A DNA stretch of 64,000 bases, taken from the NCBI GenBank assembly GCA_024500155.1, contig CM044858.1, forward strand, positions 29,282,786-29,346,785, read 5' to 3'. The translations under genes were made by a program, and so were the position numbers. The notes beneath the pieces were generated by a model. The model worked only from the letters and a program-made list of their open reading frames with translations. It was not told the origin of the DNA and ran no database searches. Positions 46,322 to 58,021 of the stretch are shown here, piece after piece. This DNA comes from Chenopodium formosanum (Eukaryota; Streptophyta; Magnoliopsida; Caryophyllales; Amaranthaceae). Numbering within the stretch: the first letter of the stretch is position 1; each line of letters begins with the position of its first letter.

Positions 46322-47958
46322 TTAAGAAGCAGTGCTTTGGTCATCATCAACAGCAAGATCCTCCAGCTTCTTGCTAATTTGAGACACAATGTCCTTCACT
46401 GTGGACTGTCTCCCCTGTTCTAAACTTGTAACCAGTTTCTTCATATCAGCATCAAGAGTGAGCACACTCTTCTTCAGTTCCTCCATCTTCATCTTTGACT
46501 GCTCTTGTTCCTTCAGCACCCTCTGGAGCATCTCCTTCAACTCCTTCACATCCTCCCTGGGAACCTTAGGTGGGGAACTGAACGCTGCAAAACTTGAAGT
46601 AGATGCATACTTGCCCGAAGTAGGAGAGTTGGTGATTTTCTGCAAATCCTCCTGTACCCCAGTGATATCTATGCAGATAGGTGCTGGGGCCTCCTTTTTC
46701 TTCATCAACCTTAAACTCTTCCTCTTCTTCCTTCCCCCTGTCTCAATGACCTCTACCACCTGCCTTTCCTCTTCCTCCTCTTGTTCCTGTATCTCCTGAA
46801 CAACATTCCCTATAGCCTCTGCTGCCTGATCTTCTCCTACTTCCCCCTCAACTGGTCCACCTACTTCTCTTGGCCTCCTGTCCTCCTGCACAACTTCAAA
46901 ACACCCATCTATAACTTTTATCTTATGGTTTTCAAGGAAAATGGGTTGAATGTATTCGGTGTTTTTGAGGGGCAGGGTTCTTTATCAGCGAAGGAAACGC
47001 CAAAACTTTCAAACACATAAGTAAGCAGGTTTCCATATCCAACCTTCCAACCTTTTGGCACATAGTGAGAGAGGTGTTGGATCATGGTAGAGGGAAAGTT
47101 TATTTGGATCTTTTTGGCTAGGCAGTAAAGTGAGACAGAGTCAAGCTTGTTGGCACTGTCTCTCTTTTGAGAGCGAGGGATTATGTCATTGGACACAAAT
47201 TTCAGTAGGATTTTGTCAAGAGGGGTTAGGTCCTCAGGGTCACCACCTAAATACTCCACTATTTCATCAATATTGGCATCAGGAATCGGGTTCCTTATCA
47301 CATTATTTTTAAAATAAATATCATAACCAGTATTAGGCACATCAAACAACTCAGCCATATACATAGCATCAAACTCAATTGCCTTCCCATACACACAGCA
47401 ACGAATAGTACCCTTAGAATACTAAAAACTTTTGTAGAAATCTTTCATAGCATCAACATACAAACTTCGATTAAAACACTCACCCAACAGATTAACCCAA
47501 TTTTGAGCTTGAAACAAATCTAACAATTCATAAAGCTTAACAGATCTATACCAAGGTAAATTAAGTGCCAAACCTGTCACGAAGTGATCACTGATCTTCT
47601 CTTGTTTATTCATAGAGGCAGGCTTGTCTCGATAGTTGACACCCATCTCCGAAACGCTTTCCTCCTCTTCTTGCATGTCATCGATTTTCCTTTTTCGAGA
47701 AGAATTGGACTCAGTAGGAGATTCCTTCTTTTGAGGCTCAGGAATTTAAGTTTCGGTAATGATTTCCATGGTGATTTCTGGAATAGGGTTTGTGTTTACT
47801 TCGGCTTCTGTTTGGGTTTTTGGTGAGACAAACATTGGTGAGAAATTTTGATCGGAGTGATGAGAGAGAAGGTAATTTTTGTGTGGTGTAAATTTTGGTA
47901 AGGCTGACATGTTTTTATGGTGGAGGTAACTTGGTGGAGTGAATAAGTGAGGTGTCAT
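46322..47958 (-). pseudogene. Third ORF of the SIRE element (plant-transposon-protein-like), broken
   Basis: It starts with an ATG at 47958 and lies between pol and the 3' LTR, in sense. One frame runs to 46918 with two in-frame stops (TAA 47746-47748, TAG 47422-47424). A frameshift near 46920-46950 leads into the last part (46322-46891). The middle holds PRSQKRDSANKLDSVSLYCL and YVPKGWKVGYGNLLTYVFES, which resemble the uncharacterised domain labelled putative plant transposon protein (recalled, not searched). The last part is acidic, has a basic patch (KKRKSLRLMKKK) that could be a nuclear signal, and ends in a predicted coiled coil. SIRE elements often carry an extra, env-like ORF here; I see no clear signal peptide or membrane span. 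Function unknown. Confidence 0.6.
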
Positions 47959-48414
47959 TTGAGAGGTGAGGTGAATTTAGTTGATTTGACACTCCTATTT
48001 AATGCTTAGGGAAACGTAAACCGTGTTTGAATAGAGTAATGGATGTGGGCAACTTTTTGAACTAAAGATAATGATGAATTTTGATATATTCATCCGAATT
48101 TAGTGTTTAGACAAAAAAAAAAAATTGGAATTTTGAAGATTAGATAAACACAATAATTTTATCTTTTGAATTCAATTAATTAAAACCACTTGCAAATACA
48201 ACTTGATACACGGAACAATTCAACAAGGCTCATGCAATCAATTTTGGACTTCCAATATCTATGACTTTCAAATTTACATGCCCTTAGTAAATGTTACTCC
48301 TGTTCACAACTTGCCTTAACTATGTAATTAAACATATAATACTTGTGCACAGTATACATTAGTTTAAGCACGTCAGTTTGAGTTTCATACCTGAGGGAAC
48401 TTGATGCATTTTTC
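47959..48414 (-). other. Spacer between pol and the third ORF
   Basis: AT-rich; no gene or structure noticed. Confidence 0.6.
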
Positions 48415-50160
48415 TTAGTATAACTTAATCATCCCAAGTTCCATTCTCATCTTCTTATGCCTTTCTCTATTCAAGGGCTTAGTTAATATATCTGCAATTT
48501 GATTGTCAGTTTGGCAGAAATCTAACTTAATTAAACCCTTTTCAACATTATCCTTAAGGAAATGATGCCTTATATGAATATGCTTGACTCTTGAATGATG
48601 GACTGGATCTTTAGATATGCAAATTGCACTAGTGTTATCACAATAGATAGTAATGCAATTAAATTTAATACCAAAGTCACGCAACTGTTGTTTAATCCAA
48701 AGGACTTGAGAGCAACAAGCGGCTGCTGCCACATACTCAGCCTCTACAGTAGACAATGCAACAGTATTTTGTTTCTTGGAACCCCAAGAAACTAGACAAG
48801 AGCCAAGGAACTGAATCATACCTGAGGTGCTTTTCCTATTGACTAAGTCACCAACATAGTCAGCATCAGTAAATCCTCTAAGCATAAAGTCATCACTTCT
48901 AGGATAAAACAGACACAGGTCATCTGTTCCTTTGACGTATCTCAAAATTCTCTTAACAGCCGTTAGATGAGATTCCTTAGGGTTAGACTGAAATCTAGCA
49001 CACAATCCAACACTAAAAGAGATGTCAGGCCTGCTGGCTGTTAAATATAGCAATGAACCAATCATACCTCTATAAGTCGTTTGATCCACACTTGTTCCTT
49101 GTGGATCATCATCAAGTCTCGTTGCTGTTCCCATAGGTGTGTGATTTGTCTTGGCATTCTCCATGTTGTACTTCTTTAGAAGTTCCTTGATATACTTCTG
49201 CTGGTGAATCATTATTCCTTCTGCTGTTTGCTTTATTTGGAGTCCAAGGAAGAAATTTAGTTCACCCATCATGCTCATCTCAAATTCACCACCCATTAGC
49301 TCAGCAAAGTACTTGCACACACCTGTACTACCAACAAATCAGTTCCTCTAGATTTAAGAAAAAGAGTTTTATCAACCTTTCCCCTTTTGAAATCATTTTT
49401 CAGGAGGAACTTTGAGAGCCTTTCATACCAGGCTCTTGGTGCTTGCTTAAGCCCATGAAGAGCTTGAAGACATGATTTGGAAATTTAGGATTTTCGAAAC
49501 CTGGAGGTTGTTCTACAAACACCTCCTCATTTAAGAAACCATTTAGAAAAGCACATTTCACATCCATTTGGTAGAGTTTGAAACCCATAAAAGAAGCAAA
49601 AGCCACTAGGATTCTAATAGCTTCTAATCTAGCTACAGGAGCAAAGGTTTCATCAAAATCAATACCTTCCTGTTGGTTATAGCCTTTTATAACCAACCTT
49701 GCCTTGTTCCTTACAATAGTACCATGCTCATCTAACTTGTTTCTAAACACCCACTTGAGCCCAATGATCTTCTTTTCCTTAGGCTTTGGCTCAAGGTGCC
49801 AGATTTTGTTCCTTTTGAACTCATTTAGTTCCTCTTGCATGGCTACTATCCAGTCAGCATCTCCCAAGGCTTCTTGATGATTTCGAGGCTCTAGGATGGA
49901 CAGAAATGCTTGGAACGCACATAAGTTCCTTAGTTGCGATCTGGTTTGAGTTCCTTTCCCAATGTCACTGATTATGAGATCAGTAGGATGGGAACCTTGA
50001 TACCTGAACGGCTTAGGATGGAATTCCCTTGCTTGAAATCCAATTTGAGGAGCTTCTTGTCCTGTTCCTTCTGCTTCTTCTTCTTCAGCTTGTTCCTCAT
50101 TCACTTGTTCATCATCTTGGTGAGGAACATCTTCATTCTCTTGAGGTTCTCTTCTACTGC
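48415..50160 (-). pseudogene. pol: Copia reverse transcriptase and RNase H, broken
   Basis: RT copies element RNA into DNA and RNase H removes the RNA strand. The N-terminal RT (49400-50104) shows DADWIVAMQEELNEF, LKWVFRNKLDEHG and KLYQMDVKCAFLNGF with the first catalytic Asp. A frame change near 49400-49440 leads to LKQAPRAWYERLSKF. At about 49318-49330 the frame jumps from DLLVVQV straight to CKYFAELM: the YVDD box is absent, which removes the catalytic Asp pair. The last ORF (48415-49320) holds the RT thumb, connection and RNase H with TDADYVGD, TVEAEYVAA and YCDNTSAI. The later motif reads KHIHIRHHF, where an Asp is usual. Non-functional. Confidence 0.85.
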
Positions 50161-51554
50161 AGGGTGCTTTTCTTTGGCTTGCTTTTGATCTTCTTCTTCA
50201 TCTTTGTCTCTGATCAATCCTATTTCAAAATCATTATCTTCTTCCTGTTCCTGTACGCTCACAAACTGGTTAACTTCATCAAATATTATGTTAATGCTTT
50301 CCTCAACGCACATTGAGTTCTTATTGTAAACTCTATAAGCTTTGCTATCAGAGGCATATCCAAGAAATATAGCCTCTTCACTTCTTTCATCAAGTTTTCC
50401 TAGATTTTTCTTACCATTATAATGTACAAAGCACTTACAACCAAAGGCCCTAAGATGAGATATGTTTGGTTTTCTTCCCCTGAAAAGTTCATAGGGAGTC
50501 TTGTTGATGATGCTTCTGATTGTTACTCTGTTAAGAATGTAACATGCTGTATTCACGGCTTCAGCCCAGAAGTTCCTTGGCAATCCACTTGCAATCAGCA
50601 TGGTTCTAGCCATTTCCTCAAGGGTTCGATTCTTCCTTTCCACAACCCCATTCTATTGGGGAGTTCTTGGAGCTTAAAAGTTATGGTTCATGCCATTTTC
50701 CCTGCAAAACTCATCGAATCTTGAGTTCTCAAATTCAGTTCCGTGATCTGAACTGAGATGGACTAATGAGTGACCGCTGATTTTATGTATTTTCTTGGCA
50801 GCAACAAACTTGTCAAAAGTTTCATCTTTACTTGCAAGAAAAATAACCCAAGTGAATCTGGAATAATCATCAACAATAACCAAAACATATTTCTTGCCAC
50901 TCCTGCTTTGAATTCTCATGGGACCATACAAGTCCATATGGATTAGTTTTAAAGGCTTTGTAGTGCTCACCATTTTCTTCAATTTAAAAGATGAACGAAC
51001 TTGCTTGCTTTTCACACATGCATCACAAACTTTATTCTGTAGGAACTTGATGATAGGAAGTCCCACAACCAAGTTCCTTGACCTCAGTTTTTCCAGTAAT
51101 GAAAAGCTAGCATGTCCAAAATGTTTATGCCATAGCAGGGATCATCTTCAACAACACTCAAACATGTAAGGTTGTTCCTTGGGATTAAGTTGAGGTCTAT
51201 AGTATATATATTCCCTCTTCTTGTTCCTTCTAGAACAACCTTTCCTGATTTGTTGTTGATGATGTTGCAAGAATCAGAAGTAAAACTTACAGAGTTTCCC
51301 TTATCACAAAATTGTGATATACTGAGCAGATTGTGAATTAAGCTCTTGACCAGGAACACATTATCAATGGAATGAGATTTTGATCTTCCAATTTTTCCTT
51401 TTCCAATGATCTCGCCCTTCTTATTATCCCCAAAGGTTACTGTTCCTCCAGGGTAGTCTTCTAGTGAGAGGAATTTTGATTTATCACCTGTCATATGCTT
51501 TGAACACCCGCTGTCGAGATACCATGAGTTGTTCCCCCTCACTAGAACCTGCAA
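50101..51554 (-). pseudogene. pol: Copia protease and integrase, broken
   Basis: The protease segment starts at 51554 with NNSWYLDSGCSKHMTGD, including the DSG active site. A frameshift near 51130 leads into the integrase zinc finger (HKHFGHA, then CDACVKSKQ). The catalytic core shows HMDLYGPM and SSDHGTEFEN, then two in-frame stops (50674-50676 TAA, 50653-50655 TAG), then VVERKNRTLEE with the third catalytic residue. The C-terminal part (YELFRGRKPNISHLRAFGCK, AIFLGYASDSKAYRV) follows to 50101, with another frame change near 50140-50160 before RT. Confidence 0.85.
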
Positions 51555-51559
51555 GAAAA

Positions 51560-51835
51560 CTAAGCATTAGAATTAGGAACCCAGGTTTCCTTGGGTTCCT
51601 TTGACGTGGATGCAATATCAGTTTTCTTGACCCATACTTGTTTTACATTTCTTTTATCAGCTTCTTCTCTATTCCAACATTGACCATAGAGATGTCCAGT
51701 CTTATTACAAAAGGTACACATTTTCATGCTAGGAAGCTCAACATATTTCTTTTGTTTACCTTTTCTCTTGGTCATATAACCAAGTCCTTCTGTTCTTTTT
51801 CCTTGAGCTTCAGCAATCCATTTGGGTATAACTTA
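51560..51835 (-). pseudogene. Gag-pol linker with second zinc knuckle
   Basis: It is in frame with gag after a single TAA (51833-51835). It carries CTFCNKTGHLYGQCW, a CX2CX4HX4C knuckle, then lysine-rich sequence, and ends at TAG (51560-51562). The protease frame starts 6 bases on in another frame. The stop may be a decay mutation or mark a gag/pol boundary. Confidence 0.7.
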
Positions 51836-53398
51836 TGGGTCAATACTCCTATCCTTTCTAGCATTCAGTTCATTTTCAAGTTGATCCTTTTGATTTCTTA
51901 AAGTCGAAAGTTCATTTTTCAGATTTTCAAAATCAACATTGAATTTAAGCAACTGATCACTCGAGGAACTGCTAGAACTGATATCAGAATTTATGAGCTT
52001 ATACTGAGCTAATTCAACATTCAGAAGAATACTTTCATTCTTGATTCTATCAGCTATCTCTTTTATGTGTTTATACTTAATATTCAGCTCTTGCAATTTG
52101 CTTTGGGACTTGGCATAAGTTGTTTCCAACCAAGTGCCATGTTCCTTGCAAACTTTAAGAGCCTTCTCACACTTATTTAGTTTCACACAAGTATCTCTAA
52201 AGAATTCTTCTTCTTCTAGACACAAATCTATTAAGACATCTTTAGAGAGAGTTTTAAGTTGTTTAGGATCAAGAAATACCTCTTTGTGGAGTTCCTCAAG
52301 GTAGGCCTTTTCATCATCTAATTTGGCCATCAGACACAAATTGGCTGTCTCCTCTTTTGGTTGGTCATCCTCATCTTCTTCACTGTTAGAATCACCCCAA
52401 GCTGCTATCATGGCTTTCCTCATGTCCAACTTTTGAAAGTTTGCTTTGCTGAATTTTTCCTTTCCTTGCTCCTTACCCTTTCCTTTTCCTTTATCATTTT
52501 CCCAGAGTGGGCAATCCCTGATAAAGTGATCTGGGGATCCACACTTGTGGCAGCTGTAGTCATGTTTGGCATTGGAGTTCTTTTTGCCGAAGTTCCTTGA
52601 GGTGCGGCCTTTCTTGAATATCCTTTTGAACCTTCGTACAATCATGGCAGCCTCATCCTCGTCCACTTCTGAGTCTTCCTCCTCCTCTGCTTTCAGAGCC
52701 AACCCCTTGTTCCTCATGGTTTCAGTGTTGACTCCAAGGTGTAACTCATGAGTCATGAGAGAACCAGCAAGTTGCTCGATGTTGAACTTGGTGAAGTCCT
52801 TAGTTTCCTGTAGGGCTGTCACCTTAGCTCTCCATCTCTCGTCCTGTGGAAGACTTCTGAGAACCTTCCCAACCTGCTCATCTGTAGGAATCTGTCTACC
52901 AAGGGAAACCAACTCATTTATGATGTTAGTGAAACGAGTTAGCATCTCCTGGATGGTTTCCTTGGGTTGCATCTCAAATCTTTCATACTTAGACATAAGT
53001 AGACCGATTTTTGAGCGTTTAACCTCATTAGTTCCTTCATGAGTAATCTGCAGCAAATCCCGGATTTCCTTAGTGTTCTTGCACCCCATAACACGATTGT
53101 GTTCATGAGGTCCAAGCCCGTAATGGAGCAATTTCACAGCCATAGCATTGATTTCCATCTTGTCAAAATCCTCTTTCTCATATTCAGACATGGGCTTAGG
53201 GATTACCTCATTCTGAGCGTTTGTCTTGGTGACTTCGAAATCACCAACTTTAATGACCTTCCAAACTTGGTAGTTCTCCGCCTTGACAAAGATCTCCATA
53301 CGGTTCTTCCAGTAGGTATAGAACTTGCCGTTGAACATAGGAGGTCTCTGAGTTGAGTATCCTTCCTTGAGCTTTTCGTGAGTATTCATTTTTTCCAA
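51833..53398 (-). CDS. gag: SIRE-type gag polyprotein, open
   Basis: 521 aa, starting 42 bases after the PBS, so the first ATG is the likely start. Residues 15-230 form a copia gag domain (UBN2 type) with FYTYWKNRMEIFVKAENYQ. A zinc knuckle CHKCGSPDHFIRDC spans residues 283-296 and would bind element RNA. A lysine/glycine-rich linker follows, then an acidic segment and a long predicted coiled coil to the end. The length fits the large gag of SIRE-like elements. It is the only long intact gene of this element. The frame ends at TAA and would continue into a second zinc knuckle. Whether it is still expressed cannot be told from sequence. Confidence 0.85.
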   Translation of the reverse strand: MEKMNTHEKLKEGYSTQRPPMFNGKFYTYWKNRMEIFVKAENYQVWKVIKVGDFEVTKTNAQNEVIPKPMSEYEKEDFDKMEINAMAVKLLHYGLGPHEHNRVMGCKNTKEIRDLLQITHEGTNEVKRSKIGLLMSKYERFEMQPKETIQEMLTRFTNIINELVSLGRQIPTDEQVGKVLRSLPQDERWRAKVTALQETKDFTKFNIEQLAGSLMTHELHLGVNTETMRNKGLALKAEEEEDSEVDEDEAAMIVRRFKRIFKKGRTSRNFGKKNSNAKHDYSCHKCGSPDHFIRDCPLWENDKGKGKGKEQGKEKFSKANFQKLDMRKAMIAAWGDSNSEEDEDDQPKEETANLCLMAKLDDEKAYLEELHKEVFLDPKQLKTLSKDVLIDLCLEEEEFFRDTCVKLNKCEKALKVCKEHGTWLETTYAKSQSKLQELNIKYKHIKEIADRIKNESILLNVELAQYKLINSDISSSSSSSDQLLKFNVDFENLKNELSTLRNQKDQLENELNARKDRSIDP

Positions 53399-53439
53399 GA
53401 CCTTTCCTCTTCATGGTTTCCTGATTCTCTTAGAAGTTA

Positions 53440-53452
53440 GGCTCTGATACCA
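53440..53452 (-). other. Primer-binding site of the SIRE element
   Basis: Minus strand TGGTATCAGAGCC, complementary to the 3' end of initiator-methionine tRNA, two bases from the LTR end. Confidence 0.85.
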
Positions 53453-53454
53453 AT

Positions 53455-54745
53455 TGTTGTTTCAATGAATACTACAAGAAAGGGGGGTTGAATTTTAGTA
53501 TGAGAGTTTAGCCAAACTTTTTGCGAAATTAAAACTAAGTAAGCTAAAGGAACAGAAAGTTAAACAGAAGGAATAAAAGTGCACGAGAGATTTTTACATG
53601 GAAAACTCCTTGGCCCTAATCAAGGAGAAAAACCACGACCACTTGGGATTTTAGGAAAAGAATCTTCACTAGAATAGGGCAGTAAATCCTATTGCAAACT
53701 AAAGACTCTTACTTCAAGTTCCTCAACGAACTTGAAGCCCCGAGGAACAAGTCACCCAACTTGTTACTCCTTCTCTTCTCTTTCTCTCTTCTCACTTTCT
53801 CTGCTCTTTCTCTTCTCTTTCTCTTCTCTTTCTCACTTCTCTTTCTCACAATACAGAAGTTCACTCAAACTTCCCCATTCCCCAAATTACAACTCGAAAG
53901 AAAGAAATAAAAACTCTAGTATAAGAACATTAAGAACACTCTAATTTACTTGTATGGAATTAGACTCTTAACTCGATTAAAAGATAAAAACTTATGTGAG
54001 CAAGGGTGAGATTTTCCAACTGAAATTATAAACTATTTATAGAGCAATAAATGTATTGGAAAACCTTCATTGTGCAGCATATACACTACGCCACTACTCA
54101 TACCCACTAAGAGGATCATGTCCCTTGAATTAAGGAGGTATGAACTCCTTAATGTGCAAAACCATGACTGATGGAGATCATGGGAGAGTAGTCCGTAAGT
54201 TTTGGAAAACATGGGAGATTTTATTTTGTTAAAAGATATTTTCCGAAAATCAGAAAAAGTAAAATAAAATCTTTTAAGAAGATAAACTTTAAAGCTTAAT
54301 AGTTTTCCTAAAATTTATCTAACACAATTTTTATCTCTTTAGACCAATTCCACATAGTTTTTTCGAATGAACTAATATCTTATACTTACATAAATCCTAA
54401 AATATAAAAATATATTTAGTCTTCATGTTTCTCTGATGAATTTTCTACTCCGAGGCTTCTGTTACTTGGAAGGAACTTCTCTTCTCTGGTGATGCTTCTT
54501 CTCTGAAGCTTCTGTTCCCTGAGGGAATCTTCTTTTCTCAAGTCTTCATTTCTGAAGCGCCAGTTCCTGTGAGGGAACTCTTCTTTTTGGATAGCTTTGT
54601 TTCTGGCCTTCCTGTTCCTCATGGTATATTTGCTTGACACTTAGTTCTCCTAGTTTTTGCACTGATCACACACTTAAACAATCAAGCCTTTATTACTATG
54701 TAAGTAAGTGAGGTTGTATCATCATCAAAATCATTAAGTCCAACA
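53455..54745 (-). repeat. SIRE element 5' LTR
   Basis: 1291 bp, TGTTG to CCAACA on the plus strand (inverted ends). The minus-strand TATA box is at 54034-54041 (plus TATTTATA). A pyrimidine-rich CTTTCTCTTCT stretch at 53766-53848 lies downstream of it, in the transcribed R/U5 part. The GAAnnTTC cluster of the other LTR is conserved from 54438. Confidence 0.86.
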
Positions 54746-57400
54746 CTAAGTCTATAAGCAAGCGTATGACACTTGAATAATTTGCCTAAATTGGGTGAAA
54801 CCCAATATAAGCAAAACAGACAAGAAAAGAAAATGTTTTCTAACTAAAGCAAAGACTTGTTAAAGGATTCAACTAATTCATAGTATGACTATGATTACGA
54901 TGACACCTTTACATCAGTCATGCTGCAAAGATCTATTAAAGATATTTTAGTGATTAATGCCTTATAAGATTTGGTAGATGGATTTCAAAACACTTTCTTG
55001 AAATTGTTCATGAAAGAAGATTTGTATGCGATGCAATCAGAATGGTTTTGAAAAACAATAATCCTAGGGATGCATAAAAGATCCTCAATGGATTGAAGTT
55101 AGCATCATGGAGTTAGTGTTCATAATTTTGTGAGTCAATCAAATCGTTTGATGTTCTCGTATAATGAAGAAAAGGTCTTGTGTATACAAGATGTTTAGTG
55201 GGAGCTACTTGGTCTAGTACAGAGAGCAATTATTCATTGCTTGAAGGGTCAAGTGATGGTTAATCCATTTTGTATAAAAAAACCTGGAAGAAGAAGATGA
55301 GTACATTTAGGATTCAAGATCTATATAGATAGGTCTCGAAGGATGTTTGAGTTTGGTTAAGAAACTTATATTGATAAGATTCTTATAAGGTTCAACATTA
55401 TATTGAAAGGAGTTTCAATCCCATGTAACATAGCACATTGATTAATGATTCAATGCTTTGATAAAGGTTAATGAAATTAACGTTTTGAGTGATGATCCTT
55501 ATGTAATTTGCAAAGGATGCATCACGCATGTCATGGACTATACTCGTCTATTTGACTCACGTGTTTTAAAGAACAAGTGATGATAGATTTCAGTCGAAAT
55601 CCAATGTAACGTAGGAATACAAATTAGAAAATTCCCAAATTCCTTGTGAAAGGGAGAAAGAAAATTCTTAGTGTATGGAGATGAAAATGATTATAAGATT
55701 TAGAAATTGCATAATTCATGTTTATGAAAATGTCTCATGAACTCTACTTACTAAATCCCTTCCATTTCCAAAGCATGAGAAACATGCTAATGAAACTGGA
55801 TTGAGGCAAATGATGTAATTAGAAGTTGTATTTGTTTTTGGAGAAAAACAAGTTACATGTGTAATACATTCATTTGCAGTATTGAAACAAAGTTTCAATC
55901 TTATTTAATCGTGGTTTCAAGATTCAATAAAATGTCCAAAATAATTATGAATTGATGGGTTCATCAGGTTGATGACCTGTTGAATGAAACCCCACAGGTG
56001 AACTAAATTCATACATTATTTAAGTTCCTATTCCGGAATCATTAAACTGGACATAAATGATTTCTTAAAATGGACTAGCATGTTAAGATTGATTGGATAG
56101 CGCAGTTTCATGGGATATAGGAGTGTAGTGATGCTAGGTATGATCGAACTATAGACCTACTTTGAGTTCAAGTATAGATCTTCCGGATATATTAGTGGAT
56201 TCCTTTGACATGAGTGGAACATTAATCTCATTCAATGGATGTTATGGATGTGGTGCACTCAAACGTCTGCCCGTAACTGGAGATTATAAAGGGTGTATTC
56301 CCGGTTATTTCTGAAGTTGAGTGGGAGCTTTGGTTGCCACAAAATTGGATAGAGTCTACCTATTTAATTAGGAATGTGTCTTTTTTTGGCCCCTTGAAGA
56401 GGTAGAATTCAGAAAATGCATGGACGTGCTCAAATGCATTACATAGTAATCATTTGTTTTGTAATTCTAACTCAGTTTTTCAAGAAAAGATTTGTAGATT
56501 AATATGATCATGACATGAGATGCAATCATATTATCAAATCGACACAAAATTGAATTATGGAATTTGAATATTGAACACTTGTCTCAGACAAGTGGGAGAT
56601 TGAAGGAGTTGTGTCTTCGATAAGTGCAATTACTAGATATATCAAAGGATCACTATTATGGAGATAATAAGTTCGTTCTCTTAGGGCGTTATCATCTGTT
56701 GCTAGACTATGAGAGATAATCTTTGGACTAGTCAAATAGTCCAAAGCCCGCTATAATGGATCCTATGAGGTCACACACAAGGGTATTGGGTTAAGCAAGC
56801 TAGAGGCCCATTAAGTGGCCTATTCAGCAATTAACTAATCATGAAATGGATTGGGCTAGCATAGTTAGATTAGAATTAAGTTTTGGGCTTTTGACATGGG
56901 ATCTTATTTAAAGATGAGATCTATAAATAAGATCCATGCATAGGGTTGCAAGCAAGCAGTCACAATCAACTTACAGTAGCTTTTGACATCAAGGCAACCA
57001 ATTCCAAAAACCCTAATTCTCTCTCAAACTCACGGCTCTCTCCTCCCCCTTTGGACTCACGGCCGGCCACCCCTAGTGGTGCGTGTGGTGGTCCGTGGTG
57101 GTTCATGGTTGGTTCGTTGTTCGTTCTTCTCTGTAGAAGGTCAATTCAAGGGTTCAATTGCAACTAACTACCATTAGTGGAGGTCTTAATCTGTGCTCGT
57201 GGACCAAGTAGAGGAATCACGCTTGGGGTTCTTTGTCTCCCATTGTTCTTGCTCGATCGCACGTGGAATCACGCTTCAAAGGTACAATTATATGTTCTTT
57301 ATGTGTTATGCAATGATCCTTGGTTTAGGTACTTGATTTAATATGATTCATGTTATTTCCACTGCGTAGTACCTAATAAATTCCTAGAATAACGACGACC
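54746..57400 (+). mobile_element. CopD: decayed copia element, 3' part
   Basis: 5'-truncated at the SIRE LTR. RT remnants at 54870-55430 include YDYDYDDTF, KKRSCVYKMFSGS and ETYIDKILIRFN in one frame with stops and frame changes around them. RNase H and the 3' region are decayed (55430-56589). PPT 56590-56600 (CAAGTGGGAGAT type), then the 3' LTR from 56601 (TGAAGGAG). The LTR right end near 57400 is uncertain. Confidence 0.7.
56601..57400 (+). repeat. CopD 3' LTR
   Basis: It starts TGAAGGAGTTGTG after the PPT. The middle (56995-57345) matches 32494-32877. The end lies near 57400 but no clear CA/PBS boundary was found. Confidence 0.6.
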
Positions 57401-58021
57401 CAAATGTACGAATTTAATTATCTCCATAATTTGATCCATTTATATATCTAGTAATTGCACACGACGAAGACATAAATCCTTCACCCTCCTCTTGTGATCC
57501 TCACCTACCCTCTCCTTCTATGACTGCGACTTGTTGATTAATTACTTGTTTGATATTTTCTTTTATTTTTTGATTTGAAAATAAATTGAAAAATTGATTT
57601 TACCAACTCTCCCACATTGATGGGAGAGTGGAATCCTCACTTGAGTTACCCTATAAATATCCCCTTTGGGAATTAGAGAAACTCACTTGAGTAAGAACTC
57701 AAATAAGCATCTCCACTTGAGAGAAAACCTTTAAGTTCATTAATTACTCGGATAGTGGTTTTTGGTCTGACTTGGCTAAACTCCAAGCAAGAGACCGGTC
57801 AGGTCGAGTTGCGGGTGGATACCGTCGGAGGCCGTTGCACTTGCAAGACTTGGCTTTCTCATGTAAGAGCTCCGTAGGTTGAGCGAAGCACACATCGAGT
57901 GTAATTTGGTCTTTTCCCTTATCTTAGCTTGTTTTTTATGTCTTTTTGTTATGTTAATTGTGAGTATTCCTTGGGCTCGTGTTTTGTTTTTGTGGTGAGT
58001 TAGACTTACCGAAACCGAACA
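57401..58021 (+). repeat. LTR fragment with CopB-like promoter half
   Basis: It has the same order of elements as the CopB LTR 3' half: TCCCACATTG, TATA box (CTATAAATAT 57651-57660), ACTTGAGTAAG, GGGTGGATACCG, and an end in ACCGAAACCGAACA. The sequence is diverged. It is cut off at 58021 where unrelated LTR sequence begins. Confidence 0.6.

Larger units (their letters stand above)
45016..54745 (-). mobile_element. SIRE-like Ty1/copia retrotransposon with a third ORF
   Basis: Minus-strand order: 5' LTR 53455-54745, PBS 53440-53452, gag, protease, integrase, RT, RNase H, extra ORF, PPT, 3' LTR 45016-45739. The 3' LTR lacks the part corresponding to 53455-54030, because it abuts CopB-2. A large gag with a coiled-coil tail, an initiator-Met PBS and an ORF after pol fit the SIRE/Maximus lineage (family knowledge). 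Gag is open, but pol and the third ORF have stops, frameshifts and a deletion in RT, so the copy cannot be autonomous. Confidence 0.88.

Noticed and set aside
46389..46799. 136-codon plus-strand Ser/Phe-rich ORF
   Set aside because: It is antisense to the acidic, coiled-coil end of the SIRE third ORF.
52361..53356. Several plus-strand ORFs of 60-105 codons
   Set aside because: Shadows of the minus-strand gag frame.
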